Assembly: GCA_025504975.1 (NCBI GenBank)
Contig: JANUWI010000006.1
Location: 372,001 to 436,000, forward strand
Direction: 5' to 3'
Length of the DNA stretch: 64,000 nt
DNA from: Plenodomus lindquistii
Taxonomy: Eukaryota > Ascomycota > Dothideomycetes > Pleosporales > Leptosphaeriaceae
Shown here: one piece after another, positions 21,605-34,973 of the stretch
Position numbering within the stretch: position 1 is the first letter of the stretch
Layout of the letters: each line of letters opens with the position of its first letter
Translations under genes and position numbers: made by a program
The notes under the pieces: model-generated
The model's input: only the letters and a program-made list of their open reading frames with translations
Told to the model about the DNA's origin: nothing
The model's database searches: none

Positions 21605-24600
21605 CGCTTAATGACTTTGGTGCGTTTCTCTCGTCGTTTGGAATTGCGATGGGATTGCGTTTCTCTTGGATATGGTAGATATCATGTTGCTGCCTGGAAC
21701 CCAGGGCTGAGAATAATTTGGAAATTTCGTCAGTGGCTGGCTGCAAGATAACTGTAGCCATCCAATGAGCAGCATCCGTTGGTATCTATCATCTTCCATA
21801 GGGTCCAGGAACTGGGAAATAATCTTGCAGTGTGGTTGAGGGGTGGGGGAACTAGACAGGGAGCAATCAACATCGTCAACTTCGATTCCTCCATCTCGGG
21901 GGATTCTCATGAAGGGGGTGAAGTGTCTAGAGGCAGAATTGTCTAAATGCAGGATTGTCTAAGTTTGGCGTGCGATTGCGACTTATACTTGTAGCACAGC
22001 CGACGCATTGGCAAGCATATGCTATGTTAATTACCTGATCATGTTTGGATGGCTGAAGGTGCGGGAAGTCTTATGTGCAGCTACCTTCATCCTTCATGAT
22101 CTCATTGCAGGGCCCACCGGGAATGAATAATGCTGATGGATGGTTAGATTAAGGAGCAGGGCCCATGTCAGTTACGGGTCTGTACTGACCCTCGTCACAC
22201 ATGGGTGCCTCAAGGGGCATGACCAAGATGGCGCCTTCGATTGAGGTCGTTTTGCTTCGAATGGAGCTTTATGTATAGCTTTACAGGTAAGTTGCTCGCC
22301 ACGGCCAGGGGATCCTTCACAGTTGTAGCTTTTTTACTTTCTCGATCTACGGGCCTACAGATAAGATTTGCAATTTTTCCCCGTGTAAGATGTGCATATC
22401 TGCTAAAATGCTTCTATTGCTATGGGAGAACTCATTACAAACAATAGAGAGGTAAATCCGTTATAGTCACCTCAAGGGTGTATGGAAATAGTCGATGTAG
22501 TAGCGACTGGTCATGCACTATATATCACGGACAGGATGAAGACTGATCCGCCCGCGAATCAATCGAGGAATTCTCTGAACTACTTGTAGCCAGTCTTACA
22601 CAGTGATAATCAAGTACTGTACAACTATACTCCCGGGGTTATTGGACAATTCCGTTGAACGAGCGGAGAACATCGATGCAAGCGTCGTACATTTGACTAG
22701 TACAGTGAGAGACCCCCAAATACGACGCAAACTTTCAGGGCGTTCTGCTCACTGTGTTTCTAGACCAGAGAAATTTATCATTCACGAGAAACACATGTTT
22801 TTTTCTTCACTGGACTTTTTTCACCATGCTCCTCCTTATCTGTATAATTCGCAAGGCAGTACTTTTATTTTTTTGCCATACAGACAAAACACCTTCCATC
22901 CACCACAACCGTGGCTCTCCACGTACTCCTCGAAACATTTACAGTATGTCATTCCCCCACTCCCATCTGCGCCCCTCTCAACAAGCCTACCTCTTCACAC
23001 AAACCTGGATTTGCCGATACAGCGACTTCATACTGCCTCCTATCTGGAACATCGACGCCGTTATCGTTTTTACCCCACCTTGATCTAGACTCTTGGATTC
23101 AATGCTATTGGGAACCCAAGACAGTGGTCTATGGCTCCTGCCTCTAACAGGGTATCTACGTGCGTGGATATGGTCATCGACTTAGCCTGTCAGACTGGTT
23201 GTTATCTTATCGTTGTGCACGTTACATTCACGTGCTGAGGAATGTTCCCAATCCTTGCTACCTCGACGTTGCAGACGTGTGAAAAAAAAAAGGCTCGATA
23301 TGTTTACTTGAAATGTGGACGAGCTGGAGATGAGTGATCACATGATTGAGATGCAGCGAGTTGAAGGAGATTGGTCCACAAAATCTGGTCCTGCCATGCG
23401 GGGTCGCATCGCAACCAGTCCACAGGGCTAATCAGAGTTCTCCATCATCGTAGCTAGCTACAATAGAAACCCAACATACGCGTCCTGCATATAAGATAAG
23501 AGGTGTGTGTCGGTGTGGCAGTAAAACAGCAAATATTGGTTCGGTTTTCGAAGCACACCGAAGCGTACATACTGACCCAATGTTGCGAATTTCAGCAGTC
23601 GTATACGGGATTACCCAACGACGACGAAAATACGCAGCGCAGATGGAGTATGCAGCCTGTAATGGAATGAGGCTGCGCACAGATGAATAAAGATCTAGAT
23701 GCTCGCCAAAGCATCGGGTGAAGATCACGGTACGACTAAAGGGCTGCTTTGCTCATGACACAATCTTCTGGTTTGAAAACACGAGGAATGATGACGAGTC
23801 GACCTAACCCCCATGTCCATTCATGATCCCTCATCCAGGTTATGCAAAGGCTAGGCCTGGCCGGCACTGTGCCGACTCGTGACCGACCGCGGCACAACGC
23901 AGAGGGCTGATCAGAGGCGACTGTGACCGAGAATGATCATCGCGCTTCACAAGCCCGGAGTCAGGTTGAAATCTGGTTGAGCCTTGAATCCTGCTCTATA
24001 AGCCGGAGTTGTGCCAGTAAGACCTCTCGCGAAGAATCTAGAGTACAACAGCTGGACAAGGTATGAAGTTGAGATAGAGTAACAACTAAGATGGCTCGTT
24101 GCACACTGGTTGACGAGCGGTCGCAGCCCGACCTAAGCTCGGCAGTATGGCGCAAGCGATGTCTTTGAGCGGACTGCACGCTTGGGCGGGAAGGATGAAT
24201 AGCTCGAACGCCCGCGTCCCTATCTCACAGGGATGACACAGGCATGGTGGTTCCCCGCAAACAGTGTGTGAGAAATCCCAGAGAGTAACCTTCCCTTGAT
24301 GTCGGTTTGGGTGCCACTCAGATGGGAGCGCGAAGCTGTGACCACGTTGATGGTGTCCTCATCTGTTTTGGGCACGGCCTCCCGGAACAGAATCTGCCTG
24401 CAATTCACTGACAGCGATGTGTTACGCAATACCGTCCCATCGGAGTTGGGACCGCTCTTCGAGAACCGAGGACATGCAATGGTATCGCAACCGTATGCAA
24501 TCTGACGAGGCTGTCGAATGCCGAAGCAGCCGCTCAAAGACATCATAGATCGAGGCCTGCGAATCAGCTTCCTTTGTGTAGGAGAGAGGTGCCGTGCGGA

Positions 24601-27600
24601 AGTACTCCCGGTGAATGCCACAATACAGTGGTCGTGGGCAAAGACGGCCGTTTGCATGAAATCTGCGCAAACTTTATCGTCGACCACCATGATGGATGGA
24701 GCAAGTGATACACAACATAGCCTTTGTCCTAGTTTCAGGGACATCTATGGCGATGCCATGGCTTTGTATGCCCATCCCACGTGCTGGGCGTCGACTTTCA
24801 TTAAGATGCGCTTTTGGAATTTCTTGGTCGATGCTGATAGTAGAGGATAGTAACGCGGGTCGCCTCGTTTCGCGTCGTCTTGTGCAACTCCATGCATGTC
24901 ACGCGCCTCAACATATCGCGAAGACGTAGCATTCGCATCCATGACCCCAATCTAAAATGAGTGCATATCGGCTTTGTAACGGAGGGTCGACTGAGCTGCC
25001 ATTGGTCTGCTGCGTCCGCTACAACAGGAACTGTTTCCGTCTGGCCCAGCGTCAAAGAGGAATAGCGCATATTCCTGAGCTAGGTTCGAGCTATTGAGAA
25101 TACCATTGCGTCTGTTGCTGCAATTCGTTTCATCTTACGAATTGTGTAGACTAAAGTTAAACAAGCTTTATCGATTTTGGCACTGCCAGGGCGTGACGAG
25201 ATGTTTCCGATTTTGAAAAGGCCTGGGAACAGCCATCGGATGGGTGGGGTCCAGATTGGAGAGAGATGGCCCATATCCTTCCTCGACAGGCTTGGCCAAA
25301 CCGAAGTCCACAGGTGGTTGGGTCGGGTATTCAGACATTCTCATGTCGCAAGTGCACGGTAGATGCTGGTTCTGACTCGACAGAGGTAAATGAGTCGCAT
25401 AAGGAACCTCGACATGGGAGCCCGTCGATGTCCGCCGAGACATGCGCCCAGTTCCGCTGGAGTCTTGATAATCTACTACGGTACATACATAGTATACGAT
25501 GCCCGGGAGGAGTAGGGAAAGGCCAGACGAATACGACAGGCAGCCGAGGCAAGTCAAGTGGGGTAGGAGATCAAGGTTGAGATGCGCGAACCAGAGAGCG
25601 TGGACCTCGTTCACACGATTTCAAATGTGGGCAAGGTGGCAGGAACGATCTTCGGGCGCCAAAATCGGGGATTCTTCGGTCGCTCTAGACATTCTTTGAG
25701 AGATTAACGATTGTTGTCGTCGATCAGTAATGTTCGCAGGAGAAATCTTGAAGTGTGTTTCGTTTGGGTACAAATCGAGACATGAAGCGGAGAAGCAGAT
25801 ACTGTCTCTCTTCACCGATACAAAGATTGCAAGATCAATCGGTTGTTGCGGCCTCGGGCCCTAGTGCCATGATTGCAAAGACTGGGCAGCGTGATGCTGA
25901 GTTATGTCATGACATAATCGAGATGTCTGTTGAGAGGTCGGAAATAGTGCAACTGCGCGTTTTAAGTGGCTTCGTGTGACTGAGGTGGTAAGGGTCGTAA
26001 GAGATGCAGCTATGTCACAGGGATCTTGTACATATGTACATGCTCCCTACCGATACCTCTCTACCGAAACAAGGCAGGCGTTACGCGCTGAGACTTGAGA
26101 GGCACTGCGGCGTGACCCATATTCCGCTTCCTCACCGCATCCTGCTCTATACGAGCTGTTGGATGGGACGCAACTCTTCATCATTGAAGCTGCACGTGTC
26201 ACGGCGAGTAGACCTCCAGGGCTTACAGAACGAGGCGGTATTTTTCTTGTTACAGATGTGCAGCCCTAGGCTATAACACAAACCGGAGCATTTCACGTAT
26301 GATTTACTTGGGATTCTAGTCGGCTTCTAGTGCGGACGGTACATACAAGCTGAAGTCTATAGCTACATACATACTGTGATTGCAAGGTTTTTGCGCATGC
26401 ACAGCCAGGTTCATCCGTTCGGCTGCGTAAGAGTATGCGTAGGGGACCCTTCGTACTGTTAGCAGAATGTGGAAAGTAGCCTGCACTATGCGCGTGATGC
26501 CGCGTGTTCGTATGCACTGGTTGGGGTGCGAAGAATCTCGGAAACGCAAATCGATGGGTTGTCGTCAGAGGCCGTTCCAATGAAATCCAAGAGAACCAAG
26601 CCGGCCTGGAACTCGGCCATTACATCGACCTGCAGTAACAGCTGCCGCCCTGCGGCTATACACATGCCGCTGTCCGAAAATCCTGACGCCAAGAATGGCT
26701 GAGATGTACTCTACATTAGTCCGTCTCAAAGAGGGCACCGTGCATTTCTGCCACGTGAAAAACGCTCGGCTTGACTTGTCATAATTTCACCGAAGATATG
26801 GGAAAGTCAGAGACCCACCTTTTGCTTTGTCGACGGGCTGGCTGCCCCTTGTGTCACCCGCCTTCTCGAGATTGTCAGCCAGCGAAGCGTTCCTGGATAC
26901 GAGGTTGCTGGGTATTAGAGTACTTCTAGGCCAAACGAATGTCAGTAGGCCAAGTGTTGCGTGACAATATGACATATACGTCATCGAGGGGGAGCGTTCT
27001 GTGTCCCCATCAGCCTGCACTGCTAGATGCATTATTACGAGAATTGTAGAACACTTGTATATCCCAAGTGCAGGGACACGAGTCAATCTCAAGCGCGTCC
27101 CAAAGACGAGAGTTGTTCTCAGCAAAATTAGAGTAGGCGCGCACTGTGATCGAAAGATACTTCCCGCTCCCGTTCGACGGTGTCTTTTGTCTAGCGCAGT
27201 TCATCCTGGGTCCGATCAATCTTGGAAGAACTAGCTCAGTCGCTAAAGAGCATTCAGGCCACAAGGAATGCTAGTGGATGCACCTACATTTCTGCTACCC
27301 GTGAGTCTGATATTCAGTATTGTAGTCAACTCGTGCTGCATATTTGCCTAGATTCAACGAAGAGCAGCGTTTGATTCATGCCATCTTGGCTTGCTTGTTG
27401 GTAATAGTCGAGACATGAATCTAAGCCAAGTCGACGATGTTGTGTATCTTCAGAAGTTCTATTGTACATACAAGTTGTTGGTAACCTAAGGCAGACTGTG
27501 TTCGTCTTGATATTTCACCCGGTCTCAAAGCATGAATCAAAGACACACCGTTGCGGTGATGCATGGTAAAGATTGACCGAAATTGAGACGCTGAGTTGTG

Positions 27601-28230
27601 ACTGCCAGCGTATGTCATGTCTGTCTGATTGGCGTAGGCGGGCTGGCCACGGATCTCACGACTAAGAGGAGTTACTTTCCTTTTGGTAGGCAACAGAGCT
27701 CAGCAAGCCACGTCCTTGATACTTGACAATACACGGCGAATCGCACCGTAAACGGCGTTTCGAAGCAAACACACGAAGCTGAGAGAAATATACGACACCG
27801 CAATGGGGGCATCAACTGTACACCGTACGTCGCACTATGCAGTGTATGAAACTACTGTGTAAGCGCTGCAGAGTTCAGCCCCGCTTTCACAATTGACGGC
27901 AACGAAACACGGTTCTTCTGATTCTTCCACGTTTGGTGCGTCCTTGTGGAAGGGAATGACAAGGTCGGAATGTGATCCCGACAACGTGGCTAGACGCGGA
28001 GTGCTGAGTCTCCTGACCAAAAAGCAAGGATTGAAAGCACGCCGGAGAAAGTGGTCTAGGCTTTGCGGCAGTCTTGCTGCTAGGATTTGCTTGCTGGACA
28101 GGATGTGTATGTAGGCGAGATAAGCGAGGCTGAAACATACTGTGTAATAATCAATTGAACCCATGTGCAGCGCAGTATGTACCGGCGATTAATTCTAGGC
28201 GCAGCACAAGAGATGTTGCACTCTTGCATT

Positions 28231-28266
28231 GGCAGAGCTGGCAGAGCTGGCAGAGCTGGCAGAGCT
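28231..28266. repeat. 9-bp tandem repeat (GGCAGAGCT), 4 units
   Basis: Four perfect copies of GGCAGAGCT in tandem in the GC-rich segment upstream of the CON7-like gene. Confidence 0.9.
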
Positions 28267-28855
28267 GGGTGGCATGGGCCTCACCGCCAACACATGTTCG
28301 TCACTGGTCAGTCATGCAAGGAGGGCAAGAATGAGGTCCTGCGCTGCGTCGAGGGCGAATGACAGCGATAGCGATGGCAATGGGCGGGTTCAGATTGCCG
28401 TGCTGTGGCGGGTTCCACTGTCGCCTTGCACACCGCAACGAAAGAAGAGGTCGGTTCGCGCTGCTCCCTGCACGCATTGGGCGATGATGCCGCTGCTGTG
28501 AGGTCTGTGCCGTGATCAATATTTGCATGCAGACGTTGCGGTGGGCGCTCCTGCCGAGGGCCGCATTCGCCCGCTGCGTGCTGGGGGCGCTGGGCAGCAG
28601 CCGTGGAGGTGTGGTGAGGGAGGTGTGGTGTGTGTGTGCCGCGTGGTGTTTTGAAGGTGTAGATGTATGTAGTTGTCCGTCTCACCTGGTTTAGAGCAAC
28701 GAGTAAGCAAGAGCCTACTCTAGTGGCCTGGTGCTACTGTGTACTCTAGTCTGTAGGCGTCGCGCGCCATGTTCCCTGCCGTGTCTAGCGTAGGGGCTAG
28801 CATTCAGCCTCATCGCATCGCTGCACTCTTCTTTGCACGTCGTCGCGAGGGCAAG

Positions 28856-28885
28856 GCAGGGCAGGGCAGGGCAGGGCAGGGCAGG
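28856..28885. repeat. Pentanucleotide tandem repeat (GCAGG), 6 units
   Basis: Six perfect GCAGG units, followed by one ACAGG unit, in the upstream region of the CON7-like gene. Confidence 0.9.
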
Positions 28886-30641
28886 ACAGGACCAGCGTTG
28901 CACGGAAACGTCGGCACTGGGCAGCGCGCGGTGAAAGGCGTGGCGCTCACTGGCAGTGAGCGCATGCCCTGGCCACGACGGCTGCGAACGGGGCGGCGGG
29001 CTCCATTACGTCAGCAACAGCAGCGCGCCTTCCGCCTTCCGCCTTCCAACCTTCTGCCTCGGGCTGTTGTTTTGCGTCCCCCTCTGCTAGCGGCCTCCTT
29101 CCTCGCCACCCTCACGCCTTCCCATCTTCGTCCCTAGCCTACGTCGCGAATCTCAGAGCACCTCACCACCATCGCCTTTGCATCCGGTGCCTGCGTGCCT
29201 GCGTGCCTGCCCTAACGCTGCCGTCGCCAGCCAGCCAACTCTAGTCTGCTGCTCGCAACACGTGCATCCGCCGCCAGCACCGCGACCGTCGTCTGCCGGC
29301 GCGCCCCCCCCCCAGGCCACAGGCTGCACTTCTGTGCACACGCTGCGCAGCCCCCATCCTGCCAGCGCGCGAGTCAATTGCGCGCATTACATTACTGTGT
29401 AGACAAGGCACCAGATCACCCGCCGCCTTTCACCTCCCCACCCGTGGAGAAAGCTGCCTGCACACCCCGGCAGCCCGTGCCAGGCGCGCCGTGCTTGACT
29501 GTGAATTTCTGCACGCCTCTCCGGCCGGACGAGGGCTGATCTCGCTGCGTGCCCGGCAAGCTCGGCCAACCTGGGCTCTGGAGTAGCACGCTGCAGACAG
29601 GGAGAAGCACCGTGAGCGCCAAACTTTCTGTCATCGACTTCGATAACGGCCCGACTGCAGCCTGCAGCCTGCATTTGCTGCGCGCAGAGCCACTCAGCGG
29701 TGCGCAAACGGCGACCTCTTGCGGCCGCCTTTGACATCTCCTTCACTCTCGGCGAGCACGCTTACCGCAACCTGCCCTCTCACTAGCGCCAGGCCTACCA
29801 GCGCTCGCGCACGCTCCCCCGCGCCTTCTGAGCAAAGCCTGCCCTCGAGGCCAGCTCTTGACCCGCCCACTCTTCGCCATCTACGCCAACCCTCCTGGTC
29901 CTAGTCTCTCCACCCAGAACAGCATCAATTCCCACCGATACGGCTCGGCTTTACCGAATTTGATTGCATCCTTGTCCCCATCGTCACGGAGCTTCATTAC
30001 CTCATCCAGTGTGCTAAGGCTTGCCTGGGTAAGCCGCGACCTCCCCAGTCCACCCATTGGTGGCCATCTTCGAGGCGCACGCCACCAGTCTAAAAGCTTT
30101 TTAGACCGTGCTTGCCATTAGCTGCGTCTTCCAAATCCACCCTCGCCCCTAGCAGATCCGCAGTGCGAGCTTCACCCACCGCTAGCACCACTTGTGTCAC
30201 GTCTGCGTTGCACCTCACCTTGCGCTGCGCCATCTGCTCCGCGATTCGAGAGACGTCGTCCCGCTAGCGACACCCCCTGCCCCGGTGGCATTGAGCTTGC
30301 GCCTTCCGTGCGTTATCTTTTTCGACGGCGTCAGAGTGCCGAACGAACTTGTCCCTCCATCTGGGTACGCTGGAAACCAGACCGTCTGCAAATCACCCGC
30401 GTTTAACTTCCACGCTACCACACACACTTTCCATCTCCGGTCCTCTGGCTGCGCACGTCTTGGCCCCTTGCCGTCCAACCTTGGTACGCTTGAGCTGCCT
30501 ACATCCAACTGGACGCGGCAAATCATCCGAAGCGGTTTGCGACCGTCATAACACTGCAGCCATCCCTCCTCTTGGACACGCGCGACCAGCCTCAGCTTAG
30601 AGCTTAGTTGCCATTGCACCTCGCCAATCTATACACAGTCT

Positions 30642-32183
30642 ATGGACGCACGACAACAGGACTACCCGCAGTCAGGTTTGAGCCCGCCCTACCCAACCTT
30701 CCCTGACCCAGTCTCTGAAGGAACATCTGCAGATCAAGCATCTGCTGCGCAATATCCTCCTCAAGGACAAGACCCACGAGCTTCGAACCTCACCCCCACC
30801 TCCGACTACAGTCTGAATCCCTCGTCTGCCCGATCAGGGTCGTTTCCGGAATACATTCAACGTTCGTATCAACCAGGCGCTCAAGGGCAAGCACCGGGAG
30901 GTATGGCGCAACAACAGAGTCCGTCAATGCCTATCCCAGATGGCCAAACAAATGGCCATCACCCACCGCAACAACTTAAGTCTGACTCGGATGTACCTAT
31001 AGATCCATCAATCGCCGCACAGACGAGCCCAACCTACCCTCACCAACAGCAGTACTCGCCTTACACTCCACACCACGACATGCAGCACTATTCAGGCCAA
31101 CCCCAAACTCCAATGTACGCGTCGCGTCCTGAATGGGCTGGTCATTATGCTCAACCTGGTATGCACCATGGCTATGCTCAGTCCTCTGGTCCTCCCGCGC
31201 CTGCCATGGTCTCTCCTGTCCAGCGACCACCAACTGTAAGTACAACTTCTTGTTGCTGTCTAGTTGACGCGTCAAATTCGCGTCAAGCACCTAGCGCCTC
31301 AAAAGCCAGTAAATCTTGCCTAGTGATTCTGTAAGCTAACAATGCACCTAGGGCGGCCATCCTCTATCCACGGTCTACTCTTTTGTTCCCATTCCCGGCG
31401 CGCAACAGCACAAGCGCCCGCGTCGACGCTATGAAGAAATTGAGCGCATGTACAAGTGTGGCTGGAATGGATGCGAAAAGGCGTATGGGACCCTCAATCA
31501 CTTGAACGCGCACGTCACTATGCAATCGCATGGCGCGAAACGAACTCCAGAAGGTACGTGTAGTATTTTCCACAATTGTGGAATTTTGATGTTCTGGTGG
31601 TCCTTGCAAGTCTAGCGCGCTAGATTAGCACCTGGGATCGTGTTGGTGCAGCGCCATCTGTGGTGCTCCCGCCGCACTGGATAGCCTCGATGACGGAAGC
31701 TAGCCATTTGAACCCATGTCTGCTTATCTTGGCGTTTCCCTTGCCCCCGCTCCTTTCTCAGCACCTTACTGACTTGCTCCAGAATTCAAAGAGATTCGAA
31801 AAGAATGGAAGGCGAAGAAGAAGGAGGAAGAGGCCGCACGCAAAGCTGACGAGGAGCGCCACCGTGCCGATGTACAGCAGCGTGTCCACGAGGGTGGTGC
31901 CCCGGGCGAGCCACCTGTCTACGGACAAATGCGTCAAGCAGTTGGTGTGCAAGGCCAACCACCCCAGCACCCTCAGCTCCCACCCATTGGGTACCAGCCT
32001 GCAGCCTCGGGCAATTCAGCCGCTCCACAGTATGGCACACAGAGCCCAGGACTTCCTGAAGGCATGGCGCAGTATGCCACCCCAAACAGCAACGCATACA
32101 ACAGTCCCAATAGTAACAACAGCAGTTATCCTCAATCGCCGTATGGTCAGAACCCTCAAATGTACGCCCAGCAGGGACATTAG
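30642..32183 (+). CDS. CON7: C2H2 zinc-finger transcription factor, CON7-like
   Basis: Nuclear transcription factor resembling Pezizomycotina CON7, which in the rice blast fungus controls conidium morphology, appressorium formation and cell-wall gene expression. Three exons (30642-31235, 31352-31553, 31783-32183; introns 116 and 229 bp) encode 398 aa. Residues 1-200 are Gln/Pro/Ser-rich and disordered, like an activation region. Exon 2 carries a basic stretch (KRPRRRYEEIERMYKC) and one zinc finger with Cys234, Cys239, His252 and His258 within KCGWNGCEKAYGTLNHLNAH. This is followed by the family hallmark EEFKEIRKEWKAKKKEEEA, a charged helix formed across intron 2. The C-terminus is Gln/Asn/Pro/Ser-rich. 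The zinc finger and following helix make the family call strong; the biological role here is inferred. Confidence 0.88.
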
Positions 32184-34723
32184 CAAGGTCCCGCTGCGGC
32201 TGAGGTCGACCCACACCACGATCAAGTCCAGTCGGGCTAGTGCGAGAAAGCACCTTTCATTATCACCTGTAATTTGCTCGACGTCCATAGAGTTTTGATG
32301 ACTTCCTTCATGGCGGAACTTTTGTCTTTACGATACGGAGACATGCGACATTTCAGCATTCTTTCACTGTTCGGGGTCTGCATGTTCACGGAGGCGGCTG
32401 CATGTCTCCCATCTCAATGGTGTTCATGATTGGGTTTAGAAAGTATCCCCTAACGGCAGGTTCTTGCAATGGTGGAAAGCGAATGACGAGGTCAGGGTCC
32501 ACCAGAGGTTACAAAATGTTACACCATAGCCAGAGCTGTTCGGAGCGCATGGTGCGCCAAGTCCCCTCCTCGAATACCTGTTCGTCCATTCGGTTGGGCG
32601 AAGCCTTTGCTCATTTTTGTTTCTAGTCTTTCTTTATCTGCTTAGAACGATTGCATGTGGAGGGCGTAACAGCACAATTACCAGAGGCAATTGAGTTCAA
32701 TGCGCATTACAAGAAGTCGTGCTTCCAGACCTCCCCTCGTTCCAGTGGTGACCAAGTGATTCTGCAACCAAATCATCTGAGCGCATTGCCTATGTAGTCA
32801 AACCTTTGTGTGGTACAAATATGTGCGCACTTGTACAGCAACGTGGAACGAAGAACACGCCAACTTTCAACCACGTCCCCCGCCTTCCACCATGTACGTT
32901 ACCGTTCCAAGGTAGTGCAAGCGGTCATATTGCTCGACCAAATCATGTGTTCTCAGCAAGTCAACAGACCAATACCAAGCGTCGCTGTAGGCGGACATGC
33001 TCCCATCACCTACCTTTGCGACTCATCTGCAGGCTTGCAGCGTTGTGCAAATGCCCACGCTGTGGCTGCATGAGGAGGTCCGTTTACAAAGGGCCTCGAT
33101 TTGGGGTTTTGCCAACTCTGTCTTGTCCATGGACTCTGCAGTGTGCCAAAACCCCCAGTAGAATCGAAGTTGATTCCTGGGGCCAAGCCTAACCTTGACG
33201 TGGCGAACGGGGATATCCACGGACAAAGTACATTAAGCGATGAGCATCTCTCGACACTAAATATCGATCGGCAAGATAGATGCCAGCGTGTTGCAGGGAA
33301 GATCACCTGCCCTCGCATCACGCACGTTGAACACGTAGGTGTATGTGAGGCCAATAACGGCTGTCTGGCGATACAGCCATTGGCTTCAGTGTCACCTTGC
33401 AGCTGGCGTACAGCGTGGCTGCATCTTAACTGCTTACGTCTTATTGTTCGTTTCTCGCGCATCGAGATGAACTAGTCGCATGCAGGGTGGGTGAACTTTG
33501 TTTGATTCGACGTTCACGGGATAGGGTCCAACAATTGGATTGAAACTTTCCACCATTTGACACGCACACAAACATTGTCCTCACGATAGCAGGAACCTAA
33601 ACGAATGTTTGGAAATCGGACATGACGGCGACGGATACATGGCACTTGTCGTGTGCAGCAAGGTATGCTTTTGTGTGACTATGATATTGCCACAGGGTGA
33701 CCTGTCGAATGGAGAACATTCAGGCTCATCAAGAAACTTAATATTATACGTAACCCTGTACACGTATGAAGATGCATGCTCGCATGGAACCATGTGGCGA
33801 CTGCTTGCTGCTCTGCTTGCGCCATATGCAGGGCAACTTGGCCGAAGGCGCATACCTACGGGGCAGTTGTACCGTTCCGACATGCATGAGTGATGACGAG
33901 GGCCGGCGACATTTGCGGGAAGAATTTCTCCTTGCTGGACCAGGATAATTACATGCAACAAAAAGTTTGCCATGGCGGGCAATGCATCATGGGAGAGCTT
34001 GAGAAGAAGTGCTGATGCATAGTGTCGAGACGCTAACGTTGGGATGGCGGATCCCAGCAGCACATCTTGGTAGGTGTAGGATTAAACTACACTCTAAGCC
34101 AGGTTACTGTCTGGCGCCGTTGAAGACTAACGCCAGGGCAGGCTCTGGCGTGACGAAGAGAACGGGGCGCCATAATCTGACGGCGGAAACTAGCAGGAGG
34201 GTGCATGCACACCTGGGCTAGTAGTCAAGAGGCGTGGTTGGGCTGGGTTACACTGTACATACACAGCAACAGCCTCGAACACGTACGCTGTAAGCACAGT
34301 GGGCCGCACGCACGACACATTTGCTTCGCTGTGCGACTGGGCGGCGTGAAGGAAGGATTGCTCCATTGTGGCCGGCGGCCTCGCTCGCACAACAGCATTA
34401 CGGGCAGCATCTCATGCATCTGAAGGGCCCACGCTCGCCGAGTTGCACGTTGTACACGGTCAGCACTCACGCCATTCTTGTCGCGTTGACCGATCAGTCA
34501 GCGTGGTCGTGACGCGCAGTTGCAAGCCATTGATGTCGTGCACTAGCTTCGGCACGCTGGCATGGGCATGGCATGGCATGCGATGCCGCACCATGTACAC
34601 ACTACGTTTGCTTCGGCTCCGGGGGCCTGGTTGTGGTGGTGTACAGTACTGTAGTAGGCCCCCGGGTAGGGAGGGGACCGTCTGGTCAGCCTTGCGTCAA
34701 GACCCTCGACGGCGGCGCGTCTC

Positions 34724-34749
34724 ACTGCTCTGCTCTGCTCTGCTCTGCT
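34724..34749. repeat. Pentanucleotide tandem repeat (TGCTC type), about 5 units
   Basis: About five tandem TGCTC units roughly 225 bp upstream of the PPR gene start codon. Confidence 0.8.
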
Positions 34750-34892
34750 GGGGACGGCTTTTCGGCCATGGTGGTTCATGCGTCCAAGGTCGCAACATGG
34801 GAAGTGCAGCTGAGGTTCGGATGGTCACGTGATGCGCCACCGGCCCAACCTCGGGCCTGCAACATTTTCGTAGGCCAAGCAACCGCACCACC

Positions 34893-34934
34893 GCGAATGC
34901 GACTGCGACTGCGACTGCGAATGCGAATGCGACT
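34893..34934. repeat. Hexanucleotide tandem repeat (GCGACT/GCGAAT), 7 units
   Basis: Seven uninterrupted hexamers mixing GCGACT and GCGAAT, 42 bp in total, ending 39 bp before the start codon of the PPR gene. The position suggests promoter or 5' UTR. Confidence 0.9.
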
Positions 34935-34973
34935 CTGCTGCCGCCAGCCAGCCCACATCCACGTCCGCTCCTG

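Larger units (their letters stand above)
21535..30641. other. Gene-poor region of about 9 kb
   Basis: No reading frame here shows a recognisable domain, splice-joined family motif or transposase. From about 21.6 to 28.2 kb the composition is visibly less GC-rich than in the flanking genes, and all frames are short. Minus-strand frames at 24220-25070 and 25168-25614 are the longest, but are broken and unidentified. From about 28.2 to 30.6 kb the sequence becomes GC- and pyrimidine-rich and carries tandem repeats at 28231-28266 and 28856-28885. This part is probably the extended promoter and 5' UTR of the CON7-like gene. No LTRs or terminal inverted repeats were recognised by eye. Confidence 0.5.
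32184..34973. other. Intergenic region, no gene recognised
   Basis: About 2.8 kb between the CON7-like gene and the PPR gene. The left part should include the CON7 3' UTR. Several frames of 120-160 codons exist on both strands, but none shows a domain or hydrophobic pattern like a real protein. The last 250 bp carry a CTCTG-type repeat (34724-34749) and a hexamer repeat (34893-34934) just before the PPR start codon. Confidence 0.45.

Noticed and set aside
33010..34063. Minus-strand frames of 150-160 codons between the CON7-like and PPR genes
   Set aside because: Their composition looks random, with no domain, no matching splice partners and no hydrophobic or catalytic pattern.
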